Assembly: GCF_027595985.1 (NCBI RefSeq)
Contig: NC_073312.1
Span: 5,541,928-5,605,927 of the forward strand
Source: Sorex araneus
Lineage: Eukaryota; Chordata; Mammalia; Eulipotyphla; Soricidae
Direction: 5' to 3'
DNA: 64,000 nucleotides
The position numbers and the translations under genes are program-made. This document shows positions 23,399 through 51,640 of the stretch, in pieces. Below the pieces are notes generated by a model. It was not told where the DNA came from, ran no database searches, and was given only the letters and a program-made list of their open reading frames with translations. Every line of letters begins with the position of its first letter. Positions within the stretch are counted from its first letter, which is position 1.

Positions 23399-23508
23399 AG
23401 AGGCCAGGAGGAGGAGGAGGAGGAGGAGGAGGAAGAGGAGGAGCAGGGGGAGGAGGAGGAGGGGGAGGAGGAGGAGGAGGAGCAGGGGAGGAGGAGCAGG
23501 AGGAGAAG

Positions 23509-23546
<38 letters not shown>

Positions 23547-23850
23547 CAAGAAGCAGGGGGAGGAGGAGGAGGAGCAAGGGGAGGAGGAGGAGGAGCAGAG
23601 GGAGGAGGAGGAAGAGGAGGAGGAGGAGGAGGAGGAGGAAAAGGAGGAGGAGGAAGAGGAGGAGGAGGAGGAGGAGGAGGAAAAGGAGCAGGAGGAAGAG
23701 GAGGAGGAGGAGGAGCAGGAGGAGGGGAGGAGCAGCAGGAGGAGGAAGAGGAGGAGGAGGAGGAGGGGGGAGGAGGAGGAGAAAAAAGGAGGAGGAGGAG
23801 GGAGAGAAGGAGGAGCAGGGGGAGGGGGAGAAGGAAAGCGAAGGAGTAGA
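23399..23850. repeat. (GGA)n polypurine tract, about 450 bp
   Basis: Almost pure purine on plus with GGA/AGG triplets, giving spurious Glu/Gly/Arg or Ser/Leu/Pro peptides. Confidence 0.97.
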
Positions 23851-24214
23851 GACAGGAGCAGCCTCCTTCGGGGGAGACGCCGTCAGCCTGAGAGGACACT
23901 TTCACTTCCCCGAAACTGGGAGCAGTCTCTGGGCCGTGAGGGAGGTTCGGGAACCAGCCCAGCGCTGACTGACCCGGGGCCTCGGCTCCGGGCACCTGGA
24001 AGAATCCCGCCCGGTCACTGTTTGACCGCGTAAGGCCCAGAAGTCTGACTTGTTTCTCCAGGCCACAGAGAGGGTGCGCCTAGAACTGAAATTTGAACCC
24101 GGGCTGTGGGGTTCTCGCCCTCCGGCCCGTCACCCCGCTGTGTAGCTGGCTTCTCCCCTCTGCCCTTGAACAGCCCCCCAGTGGGCTGCGACGGTGTCGG
24201 GCAGAGCTGAGGCT

Positions 24215-25425
24215 TTATGAGGTTTCTTTTTCCTTTTTTCTTTTTAGCTCTTGCCTCATAGTTTGAGAAACAAAGATAGTTTGCCGGGTGCAAGAGCAAA
24301 TTTGAATAAAAACTCGGGGTCTCCTAGACCCTCTCCGAGTTTGCCTTTCGAATCAGCTGTGGATTCCGCGTGGAAAGTCGAGAAAGTGCCCGTCTCTTAC
24401 GGAGCCGGGCGGGAAGTATTTTCCCCACGATGCCTCGAATCACGAAACTAATAAAATAATGGGGTCGGACAGGCTGGGCGAAGGCTTCCCCACCAGCGAG
24501 CTCTTTGATAGCCGCTGAAAAGTGACTTTTTGGGGGGCTCATTATCCCGCAAGATCTCGTGCGGCTGATTTGCATTTGAAAGAGGAAGTTCATAAAAGCC
24601 TTTTCTGATTTTCTAACGCTGAGTTCAAATCAGGGACCATTATCACCCTATAGAAAGACCCGAATGGCATATGGATCGTTCCGGAGAAGGGGGTGAGCGC
24701 CTTTTAAGAGAATTGTTTTAGTTTTCGCAGGAAATTAATCAGAGGGACGGGCTTTGTGAAGCGGGGAGCACATCTAATCTGTCCTTTGTGTGAATTTGCC
24801 TTGCTCCAATTCTTAGCAATTGCAGACAACATGCTCTTTTGTTCGGGAGACACTTGTTACATGCATAATTAGAGACTGCAGTAGCTGTGTTTAAAGAAAA
24901 ACTGTTTTCCAATGTAACGTGTGATCTTGATAATAGTATTTTCATCAAAGGTAGCAATTACATTCATTAAGCTGGGCCCGGCGTGGCTGCAAGGAAATTA
25001 AGTGGAAAGTGAATAAAAAGCTCCCCTCCCCCACCCCGCGTTATCTCCTCCGCTTTAGAAGTTGAAATGCACCGTGGTGGGCCCTCACTGGGAAATACAC
25101 AGTGAATGTGAAAAAAATAAAGTCCTTCTTAACCTTTCTGGATAATGACCCTGCAGACAGCCCAGGGAGGCAGCCGCAGACGCACTTTTCAAATTAAAGG
25201 GTTTTATTCTACCTTAATTTCCTATGCAAGTTTTAAATGAGCTCCACATATGATACGGCTCCTTAAAGGCTGCGGGGCTCTGAGGATTAACTCACTGTTC
25301 TTTTCACCCATAAATTAATAGTTTTGTATTTAAAAAAAAAAAAACCCACAACAAGGCATAAATCAAGGAGTTTGGGAGAGAAGGCCATGTGCCTAGTTTT
25401 CATTCCCCCCTTAACTCTGCAGCCC
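24215..25425. other. Candidate conserved noncoding element cluster, about 1.2 kb
   Basis: Unique, AT-rich, without any SINE or L1. TAAT/ATTA-rich words include ACATGCATAATTAGAGAC, GCAATTACATTCATTAAGC and AGGAAATTAAGTGG. No open frame of interest. The absence of insertions in so repeat-dense a window is itself suggestive of constraint. Confidence 0.45.
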
Positions 25426-25544
25426 GTGGTCCTGGCGTGAATTCTGAGGCTGCTCTCACGGGCCCTGCTCGGGGAGGGGGATACTCACAGAGAAGGGTCT
25501 CGAATCTCACTGGGTTTCCGTGAGAAGTTCATCGAGCAGAAAGA

Positions 25545-26125
25545 CCGTCAGTGCGCGTGCCTGTGTGCGTGTGCGCGCGGGAGTGACTGTGTGTGTGTGT
25601 CTGCGGACGCTCACGGTCCTTGCCATCATGGGGTGTGTGTCCATGTGACTGTGTGTGGAATTGTGTGTGTTTGTGTTCACTCACAGATAGGACGTGGTGG
25701 GCATATGTGACCGTGGCTGGAAGTGGATATGTGTGATTGTGAGTATACGAGTATGTGTGGCTGTGAACATGTGATCACGTGTACATGAATGTGTGATGTG
25801 TGTATGTATGCGAACATGTATGATTCTGTGGGTGTACGTGATGGTCAGTGTGTACGATCGTCAGGGGTTATGTGTACGTGAATGTGCGTGAGTAATGTGC
25901 ATACGCATGACTCCGTGGTGTTTGTGATTTCGGATGTGTATGCTTGTGTGAGTGTGTGCTTGTGTATATGTGCGTGAGTGCATGTGACGACAGCCATGTG
26001 TGCAGTGATACTGAATGTGTGTATGTGGTCGTATGTGGTATGTGTGGTTGTGTGCAATTCTGTGCGGCTGTGTGATTCTGTACACGAATGTGTGTACGTG
26101 TGCGTGTATGAGTGCGCGTTGCCTC
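25545..26125. repeat. TG-rich cryptically simple DNA
   Basis: About 580 bp of imperfect TG/TA/CG alternation (GTGTGCGTGTGCGCGCGGG and others). Confidence 0.85.
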
Positions 26126-26620
26126 TGGGCCGATGCTCTCTGCCTCCCCTTCAGCCTCCCACCAACCCTCCAACGAGAAACTCTGCTCGGAAAACGGCCT
26201 TGCCCTGCGTCCCGGCTTTGAGGATTTCCGTGTGTTCGGCAGGAGGGTTCGACATTCCTGGGCAAGAGTGGACGGAGGCACCCGGCCCGGCCTGACCTGA
26301 GAAGCCAGAGAGAAAATGAACCCTGTCTGCGAAATCAATGGGCCTGTTTCTTGTGACTGGACACGCCAGGCGCGGGCTGGACTCATTATCTCTCATTGAT
26401 CGACCTAAATGTCATGCAGAGCGTCTTGGACTGGGCGCCAGGGCTGGGTGGGGGCTGGGTGGGCTGCCCGGCCAGATGGGACCGGTGGGGGGGAGCACGT
26501 CTCGCCATGCGGGCGGCATTCCCCTTGCTGGGGGCATCACGCCATCAGGGAGAGGAGGAGGCAATGAGGGGGACTCGGCGTTTGACTCACTTGCTCCCCG
26601 CAGGCCGGCTGCGCCAGACC
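26126..26620. other. Unique noncoding DNA
   Basis: 26300-26430 (GAAATCAATGGGCCTGTTTC, CTCTCATTGATCGACC) has the look of a short conserved element. No gene. Confidence 0.35.
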
Positions 26621-26748
26621 AGACGAGAGCACTGGTTCGGGAGCCCAGACGAGAGCACTGGCTCGGGAGCCCAGACGAGAGCACTGTCTTGGGGGCCCAG
26701 ATGAGAGCACTGTCTTGGGAGCCCAGATGAGAGCACTGGCTCAGGAGC
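26621..26748. repeat. 26-bp tandem repeat, 5 units
   Basis: Unit AGACGAGAGCACTGGCTCGG plus GAGCCC, with point differences between units. Confidence 0.9.
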
Positions 26749-27680
26749 TGCAGCCCCCGTGTCCCAGTTGGCAGTGGACGCTCATGGTCCTTGCGACCAG
26801 CTGGTTCTGTGCCGGCCACGTGCGGGGGTCACTCTCGGAGCCCGGCGGCTCCCGGCGAGCCTCAGAGGTGGCACGGGCTCGGCCCCGGATGCAGTGGGCC
26901 GGGCCGGGGCTCGGGCAGTGGCGCACAGCCTGGGACGGTCGAGCCCCCGCCCAGCGCCCCAGCCTGGTGGCCCCTAGCAGCAAACCATCAGGTCGGCCCC
27001 GACCAACGGTCGGCACGAGTGGCCCCCGGCTCCCCCTCTAGCCCTGCTGTGTGCAGCCCCTGAAACCAAATAGAAAATGGGATCTTAGACCGGTCAAGTG
27101 GGTCACCAGTGAGGAAGTGGGGTGCAGACCCCAGCCCATATCCCCGGCCATCGCCTGCGTGAACACGGAGCGTGTCCTTGGCTGTGCGGTCAGACCCCCG
27201 CGACACTTGGGGTGCAGCGAATTCCCCAGAGCCACAAGCAGAGTCACAGCCATGACGAGTTTTGGGGGTTTCTCTCACTCCCGTGCTGAAGCAGCTTGTT
27301 TGCAGGGGGGCCTCCTTTAAAGAGACCCCCGGGACGGAGCACAGCAGAGAGAGGACAGAGCCAGGCCCCAGATCCCAGAGAGAGAGAGAGAGAGGGAGGG
27401 AGGGAGGGGACAGAGCCAGCCCCCAGATCCCAGCCCGCGGAGGTCCCAGGGGGCCCAACGCCAAGCCACAAAGGGCACCTCTTCATCCCCTGGCCAGGAA
27501 CCCAGCGGGTCTCGGGTGGACAGCACCTGGAACCGTCCCTGGTGACCCCAGAGCCTGCAGGGGCTGGGCCGGGCGTGACGGTGCTTCTGGGGCTCGCTCA
27601 GTTCCGAAGGCGAGCCTCGAAGTCCGTCATGGCATAGCTGCCCCTGTGACTCTGCAGCCTGCAGTGATGTGTGCCCTGTC

Positions 27681-27682
<2 letters not shown>
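26749..27682. other. GC-rich noncoding DNA
   Basis: Contains a direct repeat of GACAGAGCCAG(G/C)CCCCAGATC (27354 and 27409) around a short GA run. No gene recognised. Confidence 0.4.
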
Positions 27683-27723
<41 letters not shown>

Positions 27724-27780
27724 CACAGGAGTGTTTATATCTTTATGTATGTATCTGTGTTTATGTATATGTCTGTGTAA
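27683..27780. repeat. (TG)n and TATG-rich microsatellite
   Basis: About 20 TG units, then TATGTATC-type words. Confidence 0.95.
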
Positions 27781-27790
27781 ATGCGCCTCT

Positions 27791-28030
27791 GTGGAGTGAT
27801 AGCACAGCGGGTAGGGCGTTTCCCTTGCACGTGGCTAACCCGGGTTCGGTTCCTCCGCCCCTCTCGGAGAGCCCGGCAAGCTACCGAGAGGATCCCGCCC
27901 GTATGGCAGAGCCTGGCAAGCTACCCGTGGCGTATTCAATATGCCAAAAACTAGTAACAAGTCTCACAATGGAGACGTTACTGGTGCCCGCTCGAGGAAA
28001 TGAACGAACAACAGGACGACAGTGCTACAG
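27791..28030 (+). mobile_element. RTE-tailed SINE, short form, complete
   Basis: tRNA-like head with AGTGATAGCACAGCGGGTAG, body CTCTCGGAGAGCCCGGCAAG, then ATGGAGACGTTACTGGTGCC (RTE-derived tail) ending GACGACAGTGCTACAG. It sits between two TG-rich tracts. Confidence 0.82.
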
Positions 28031-28158
28031 CGTATGTGTCTTTATGTGTGTATTCATGCATGTATCTTTACATATCTTTATGTATATGTGTCTTTGATCT
28101 ATATGCATGTCTTCATGTATATCGGTGTCACTGTGTCTATGTATCTTTGTGTGTCTAT

Positions 28159-28340
28159 CTTTTTTTTTTTTTTTTGCTTTTTGGGTCACACCCAGCGATG
28201 CTCAGGGGTTACTCCTGGCTCTGCACTCAGGAATTACTCCTGGCGATGCTCAGGGGACCATATGGGATGCCGGGGATCGAACCCGGGTCAGCCGTGTGCA
28301 AGGCAAACACCCCACCCGCTGTGCTATCACTCCGGCCCCT
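28159..28340 (-). mobile_element. SOR-type SINE
   Basis: 17-T start and full body; ends TATCACTCCGGCCCC. Confidence 0.93.
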
Positions 28341-28378
28341 GTGTGTCTATCTTTAAGTGTGTGTGTCTGTGTGTTTCT

Positions 28379-28416
<38 letters not shown>

Positions 28417-28420
28417 TGGA
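28341..28420. repeat. (TG)n microsatellite
   Basis: TG repeats after the SINE at 28159-28340, followed by 3 units of GATCCATGT. Confidence 0.93.
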
Positions 28421-28985
28421 GGGTGTGATCCATGTGATCCATGTGATCCATGGTCTCCTGTGACCTCTGGCTTTCTGTCTCTGGGATGGGGAGGTGGGAC
28501 CCCGGAGTTCCTGCCTGGGGTGATGTGAGGGCTATCCGCCCATCCGTCCGGGGACCGGGCTGCCTCTTCTCCCCCTCCTGGCCGTGCTGAGTCCTCGGCT
28601 TCAGCCCTCTGGGACGTCAGCCCTCTGGGAGCCGAGTGTGAACGCGCCTTCTCTCCCTCCCGGAGCGGCCTCCTTCCCCGGGCGCCCTCCCCGCCGTGGG
28701 GTCTGCAGCCTGGGGTGGTCCCAGTTGCAGTAGCTGCTGTTTTCCTCGCCAGCTGCAGGAAGTCCCTGGGCACCCTCAAGTCATATCGTGAGATATTTGT
28801 CAATATTTTCTTCAGAGTATTTACTGGATTCGGGTCTTTGGTCCTTGGGCCACACGCAGCGCTGGGTGGGCGTGACGGCAGGTGAGACTCCTGGTGCCAA
28901 TGGGGGTGGGGCCGTATTTGGCACCGGGGGCTGAACTCGACCACAGGCAAGAGAAGAGCCTTCGCCCCTCAGTCACCTCTCTGGC
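28421..28985. other. Unique noncoding DNA
   Basis: No gene; 28770-28830 is AT-rich (GTGAGATATTTGTCAATATT). Confidence 0.4.
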
Positions 28986-28989
28986 CTCT

Positions 28990-29166
28990 CCTTTTTTTTT
29001 TTCTTTTTGGGTCACACCCAGCAATGCTCAGGGGTCACTCCTGGCACTGCACTCAGGAATCACTCCTGGCGGTGCTAGGGGGACCATATGGGATGCCGGG
29101 GATCGAACCCGGGTCGGCCGTGTGCAAGGCAAACACCCTCCCCGCTGTGCTATGGCTCTGGGCCCC
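28990..29166 (-). mobile_element. SOR-type SINE
   Basis: Full body. The flanks share CTGGCCTCTCCTTTTT before the tail and after the head, a likely target duplication. Confidence 0.93.
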
Positions 29167-30067
29167 TGGCCTCTCCTTTTTGAATTAATTTTTGTGTATG
29201 GTGGGGGGAAGCGGTCTGGCCCTAGCGGGGCCAAACACGCCTCTGAGGTTGATTTGCCAGGAAAGGGTGAGGTGGTGGCAGCACTTTTCCTGGAAGGCTC
29301 CAGAGATGAACAAATCTTGAGGACTTGAAGGACCGTGCCCGGGGACCTCGGCAGAACCTGCCCGAGACACGCTCATTCTTGCCGAACTCCCTGCCTCAGT
29401 CTTCGTGCCTGTAAAGTGGGCTCACACAAGAGTCGATGGCACAGGAATGTCGGAAGCTAAGCCCGTAGTGTGGCTCCACTGTACAGTTAAGATGTGAGGT
29501 CCAGCAACACACATAAAACATAAAGAACAGTCTAGAACAGTGGCTGACGGGGTCAGAGGGGAGACAGCGGCGCTCGCCGGCAGTGCTCACGGGAGGTACT
29601 GGGTAGTGACCTACTCTCAAGTGTTGTGAAGGGGTCCACGGCCAGGAGCAGGAAAGGGGCAGCTGAGACACGCACACACTGCACCGAGGATCAGACCACT
29701 GTGGGCTCTTGCTGGCACACTCTCTTACACGCATGCACGCATGTTCACACATGTACGTGCACACACATGCACACATATGTGCACATGCACACGGATGCAC
29801 ATGCGTGCACACACATTGCTGCACGACAGGAGAGAAAGACCGCGATCTAGATTCTGAAGCCACGTAGAGGAAGGCGAGGCCTAGGCTGGAATCTCTCTGG
29901 CGGCGTCAGGCTTTCACGGGGTCAAAAGCGTGACACGGGCTCGGGACGCAGGCTTGGGTGGTCTAGCGGTGAGCACGCGTGTAACAGCCAGCAGGGAGCC
30001 AGCGTGGGGGACGGAGCCTCTCCCAGGAGGGATTGTTCATTTGCCTCTGGGGTTTCCTGCGGGGGTG
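29167..30067. other. Unique noncoding DNA with a CA-rich stretch
   Basis: 29725-29820 is CA/TG-rich. No gene recognised. Confidence 0.4.
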
Positions 30068-30190
30068 GGGTGTGATACTGGTTTGGGGGCCACACCCAAG
30101 GGTGTGCTCCAGGCTGACTCCTGGCTCTGTACTCGGGGATCACTCCTGGAGGGGCTTGGGGACCCTGTGCGGCGCTGAGGGTGGCCGGGG
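30068..30190 (-). mobile_element. Diverged tRNA-type SINE fragment
   Basis: GGGGGCCACACCCAAGGGTG and GGCTGACTCCTGGCTCTG; the head is lost. Confidence 0.5.
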
Positions 30191-30299
30191 TCCGCTGCGG
30201 GCATTTGTTCCTGCATTCAATAGTCCTATACGGCTAAAAAGTATCCGCTGTACTATTTCCTGGGCCCTGGTGTGCTTCTGTTTTTATTTTTATTATTTT

Positions 30300-30473
30300 T
30301 ATTTTATTGCTTTTTGGGTCACACCAGACGATGCACAGGGGTTACTCCTGGTTCTACACTCAGGAATTACTCCTGGCGGTGCTCAGGGGACCCTATGGGA
30401 TGCTGGGAATCGAACCCGGGTCAACTGCGTGCAAGGCAAACGCCCTCCCCGCTGTGCTATCGCTCCAGCCCCT
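30300..30473 (-). mobile_element. SOR-type SINE
   Basis: Full body; the flanks share GTGCTTCTGTTT, a likely 12-bp target duplication. Confidence 0.93.
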
Positions 30474-31982
30474 GTGCTTCTGTTTCTAAAGGGGCCGCTC
30501 AGTGAGACTTTCATTCGTGCTTGGATGTTAAACAGGGTCTCCATGCCAGGGCTGACCCCCTGTCAACAAATCAAATGGGCTGAGAGGGCAACGGGCGGCC
30601 CGGGAAACGAGAGAGCTGGGTGTCGCGCCAGCCGGAGGGTCCCGGGTCGCCCTCAGCTCCTCGCCGTGTCCCGCCAACACTCTCGCTCTATCTGGGCGGC
30701 AAAGGTCTCAGGCAACTCGATGCTTTATTTACTCGTTCTCCAGAGGACACGGACTCTGTAGCGCAGAGCACAGGGTCTGAAGCATCCATTCAAACCAGAC
30801 TCGCGCTTCTCAACGGAGCCAGAAACACAACCAGCGAGTTTACTAGAATCTGCCGGGATCATAAAAGCGAATCGGCACGCACGGCAGTCTTGGGACCCCA
30901 CACGCCGGCGGAGAGCCCAGACGGCAGGCCATGGGTGCGGGCAGGGAACACGGATCAACCCCAGGACGCGTCTGGAATAACTCTCGATCCGTTAAGCCTA
31001 AACTAAATCAGCAGGAAAGTTGACAAATAACAGGAGCTGAACGGGAACGTGATCAGATGATCAGAGCAAAGACCCTCGGCCCCGTCTCCTAGGCCGTAAT
31101 TCCTTCACGTCCAGAACGAGGAGGTGGGGCGAGGTGGTCCTCGGAGCGTTAACTTTCCTCGATCCCGAACTCTCGGGCACATCTGCGGCCCTCATGGCAA
31201 GTGGGGCTTCACCACCACAGACAGTGATCACGGCGTCGGCCGGCACTGGCCCGGCCCCATCCTCCGGGGAACAACTATGGACAATCAAGAGGAGACTTTG
31301 GGAGGTGACCAGCTCATCAGCCCTGAGGAACAGAGGAGGGGGAGGAGGAGAGGGAGGGGGAAGGAGAAGGGGAGAAAAATTACAGTGGAAAAACTGCAGG
31401 GCAGACCTACAACATCTTTGGCACGTGGGGCGAGAACCGTCGTGACTCCGCATGACAGTAATGTGCTGAGGTACTTATTAACCACACACGGTTACACGCC
31501 AACTGCCCTTTGGGGATTGGCACTAACAATGGACCAAAGTAGAACTCGGTCCGGACCAAACACCATCCAAGGGCGCTGCAATGTCACCGGGTGTGAGGGC
31601 GGTGTGGTTCTCAGTTTTTGGGGGACTCCACTGGCGAGGGCCTTTCTCTTGACCCCCCTTCTCCATTCCAGTGAAATCCAAGATAACTGCTTCTACGGAA
31701 ACCGAGAGAAGCTGGCCGGGCCCCTTTCGGGAAGCCCCAGCCCCTCGGTTTTTCTGATTCAGAAAGGTGGGAAATGTTTGGGCTTCCAGCATCTCCCTGT
31801 GTGAAGTCAGACAGACGTCCTGGTCCACGTGATCCAAGCCTGTTCCTTCCCGAAAATTCTATGGAATTCCTGTCTCAGTGATATTTATTCCATCCCAGAT
31901 GTTTAACTATGCTTCGGATCCCAGAAACAAATCCAATGATGGTACAGAGCAAAAATCATTTTTTTAAAAAATCCGCTTTCGA

Positions 31983-32122
31983 GGGGTTGGAGCAATAGCA
32001 CAGCGGGGAGGGCGTTTGCCTTGCATGCGGCCAACCCGGGTTCGATTCCCAGCATCCCATATGGTCCCCTGAGCACCGCCAGGAGTAATTCCTGAGTGCA
32101 TGAGCCAGGAGTGACCCCTGTG
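31983..32122 (+). mobile_element. SOR-type SINE, 3' truncated
   Basis: Head and body present, but the GGTGTGACCC end and A tail are missing after 32122. Confidence 0.88.
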
Positions 32123-33039
32123 CGATACTTTCTCTTCCACATGAGCGATGGCTGTGAGCGAGTGTGTGAGCCTTGAAACAGCTTCCACGTCTCGAACCCA
32201 GGCTGGCTGCTGAGAAAAATAAACACTGGGAGAATCCAAGAGTGATTCCTGATTTAGATTGTAGGACAACAGGCATGGATTTGCTTCTTGAACTGCAAAG
32301 TTGTTTTTATTTACTTCTTTAATGCATTTTGGGGCACCAGAGATGGAAGCAGGAACGTGTCTTGCCCAGGGAGCCTCACCCCTACCCTTGGCTGACACGC
32401 GTGAAGTGTGGCCAGGGTCACCCTGGGCGCTGCCCTCCACGCCCCACGGCCCCCTCACACAAATCTCAGTTTCTGTGTGCCCGAGGGTCACTCCCTAGGG
32501 TGCCGCCGGCAAGGCCTGCGCTCCGGGCCCACAGCGCCACCTGGGGCCGTTTCTAAGCTCCGGAGTCACGACGAAGCTCCCCGCCGAAGGGTGAGGACCA
32601 GGACTCGGCTCCAACAGAGAGTTCGGGCCGCTGGGAGGCAGAGCGTGGCTGCACAGAAAATACTGGAAAACACTTTGCTTACTACAGCGAATCCTTCCAC
32701 CCTGCTACGCGGAAACTAAGGCAGAGTCTCGTCCGTAAGTGGCCGCTGAGGGAGTCCCGGGGTCCACCTTTAAGGCCGATTACGCGACACTCTCCGTCCG
32801 TCTCCTGGCGGACACTCTCGTACAGCCGCGTGGCTCCTTTCCTGCCCGTCCTCAGGTACCTAGCACTTGCGTCTCTCTACATATTTTCTTATCCTCTCCT
32901 ACTTCGTTTAGGAACTTCGGAGCAATCTGTTCTCTGGAATGGCCGCTCCAATAAGGAAAAGGAAAGAAAAAAAACCCCAAATATCTCAGTGAGTGACCCT
33001 TCAGTGTCTCCACTTGCCCAAATGCTGATCATTTATTGA

Positions 33040-33200
33040 TTTTTTTTTTTAAATGTTTTTGGTTTGGGGGCCACATCCAGCAGTGCTCAGGGATTACTCC
33101 TGGCGGTGCTCGGGGGACCATATGGATCCTGGGAATCGAACCCGGGTCGGCTGCGTGCAAGGCAAGTGCCCCACGCGCTGACCGATGGCTCCAGCCCTGC
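33040..33200 (-). mobile_element. SOR-type SINE, diverged, in ACADSB 3' UTR region
   Basis: GGGGGCCACATCCAGCAGTG body, head GACCGATGGCTCCAGCCC. Its tail abuts an AATAAA on the ACADSB strand (33032-33037). Confidence 0.85.
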
Positions 33201-33427
33201 CTCTCGGGCCCGAGGCTGGCCGGGACGCCGGCCTGAGGAGCCTCCGCAGAAGCAAAGCGGCTTCCTCCCCACTCCCCAAACACGACTGAAGCGAAACGGG
33301 CAGGAAAGGAGAAACGCAGAGATCTCGAGCCCAGAAACCACCGTGGGCGGCTTCACTAAAATACTGAGTGTGGGGGGGTCTTCCCCCCCCCACGGTAAGG
33401 CACAGGGGTTGGCGGCGTCCGAGGGGG

Positions 33428-50094
<16,667 letters not shown>

Positions 50095-50699
50095 CTGCGG
50101 GGCAGACGCCAGGGAGCGCTCAGGGGGGGGGGCCCAGACGCGCCCCTCCCGCCTCGCCGCCCTGCGCCCCCCGGGCTCACGGTCCCCCCGGCCGCGGCGC
50201 CAAGCCCCCTCGCTCCCGTCCCCACCTGCCCTCGCAGTGAGGGGTTCTACATACAGTCCCAGGTAATTAACTGCAGGGAACGGAACCCCCGAGAACGGAA
50301 CCAGCCCCACGTCGTCCTGCACATCCCCCTTTCTCCGCGCAGGCGCGGCTGGGCAGGGCACACGGACCGCTGGGGGCCTGGGGTGTGTGGGGGGGCAGTC
50401 TCAGGATGCTTGGGGCACAGTCGGCTGCCCCCAGGTGTGTCCCTTGCCGGGGGAGTGTCCAGGGCCAGCTCCGCTTTTTCAGCTTCCCCAGTGAAGGACT
50501 GGCGGTGCGACACGTGCACTTACAGGCTGGAGTCCTAGCAGGATGCTCCCCTGGGGGGTCCTGGCGATGTGACTCAGCCAGGAGCTGCCGGGGCCCTCAG
50601 GGCCTCGGCTTCCTTCCCCGGGAACCGGGGACAAGATCTGGGAGCCCCGGGAAGGTGAGTGGGACCCGCAGACGGAGGGCTCAGAGCAGCATCGGCGAC
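50095..50699. other. ACADSB intron 1, GC-rich proximal part
   Basis: No exon 1 recognised on the minus strand. Contains CpG-rich GGCCGCGGCGCC at about 50200. Confidence 0.45.
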
Positions 50700-50930
50700 C
50701 TCTGGGTGTCTGTGTTGCAAGCTGTGATGCCCAAAAGGAGAGAGAGAGTAGGGGGGATATTGTCTGCCATGGAGGCAGGGGGAGGGCGGGAAAGGGAGGT
50801 ATACCCAGGATATTGGTGGTGGGGAATGTGCACTGGTGGAGGGATGGGTGTTCGATCACTGTGAGATTGTAACCCAAACATGAAAGCTTGTAACTATCTC
50901 ACGGCGATTCAATAAAATTTAAAAAATTTT
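50700..50930 (+). mobile_element. L1 3' end
   Basis: TGTCTGCCATGGAGGCAGGG, GTGCACTGGTGGAGGGATGG, CTCACGGCGATTCAATAAAA. Confidence 0.82.
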
Positions 50931-50939
50931 ATTTTTTAA

Positions 50940-51640
50940 AAAATTTTTTAAAATTCATTTTATTGAATCACTACGTGGAAAGTTACAAAGTTCTCAGGCT
51001 TATGTCTCAGTTAGACAATGCTCAAACACCCGTCCCTTCACCAGTGCCCATATTCCACCACCAATTAAAAAGAAAAAACAAAAAAAACCCAGAATACATC
51101 TCACCTCTCACCCCCCAACCCCCCCCCCCGCCGCGTAACTGATAAATTTCACTTCCTTTTCTCTTTACCTTGATTACATTCCATATTTCAACACAAAACT
51201 CACTATTGTTGTTGGAGTTTCAACACAGACTCACTATTTTTGTTGGAATTTATCCCCCAAGAATACAGCCCTATTGACAAGGAAATATTTGATAATTAGT
51301 TTTCCACTGATGAGAATGAAGAGATAAAAAGTCGCGTGGCCGACAATTTCTGTATTTTAGTAATTAAGTCCAGGGAGATTTAAGTTGGAAACTGAATCAT
51401 TTCCCTTCCTGGAGCAGCATGGAGCAAAAGCTTAGTTCACAGTCTGGATACATGGTTGCAAGCACTCGCTGGAACCCCAAGTTATATAGCTGCCTCTGGC
51501 TCCTGCTCATTCCGCAGCCATGCGGCTGTGCAAAGGCATGGCCACCCGGGTTGAATCTCGGCCAGAGCCCGAGCTCCGGCCCCAGCCCGAGACTGCCCAG
51601 GCGTCCCGCTGAAAATTTAAAATTTTTTTAAAAAAAAGAA
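50940..51640 (-). mobile_element. L1 3' end, tail-to-tail with the previous
   Basis: TTTTATTGAATCACTACGTG, CCCTTCACCAGTGCCC, then 3' UTR (TTAGTTCACAGTCTGG), parallel to 59090-59560. Confidence 0.82.

Larger units (their letters stand above)
30724..33427 (-). other. Probable ACADSB 3' untranslated region and downstream flank
   Basis: About 2.7 kb after the stop codon, low in repeats (SOR SINEs at 33040-33200 and 31983-32122). Candidate minus-strand AATAAA poly(A) signals are at 33032-33037, 32306-32311, 31884-31889 and 30724-30729. The first lies in the tail of a SINE. The mammalian ACADSB 3' UTR is long, so a distal site is plausible, but the cleavage point is inferred. Confidence 0.4.

Noticed and set aside
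23145..23995. Open frames of 230-270 codons over the GGA tract
   Set aside because: Purine-only triplets cannot make stops; composition-driven only.
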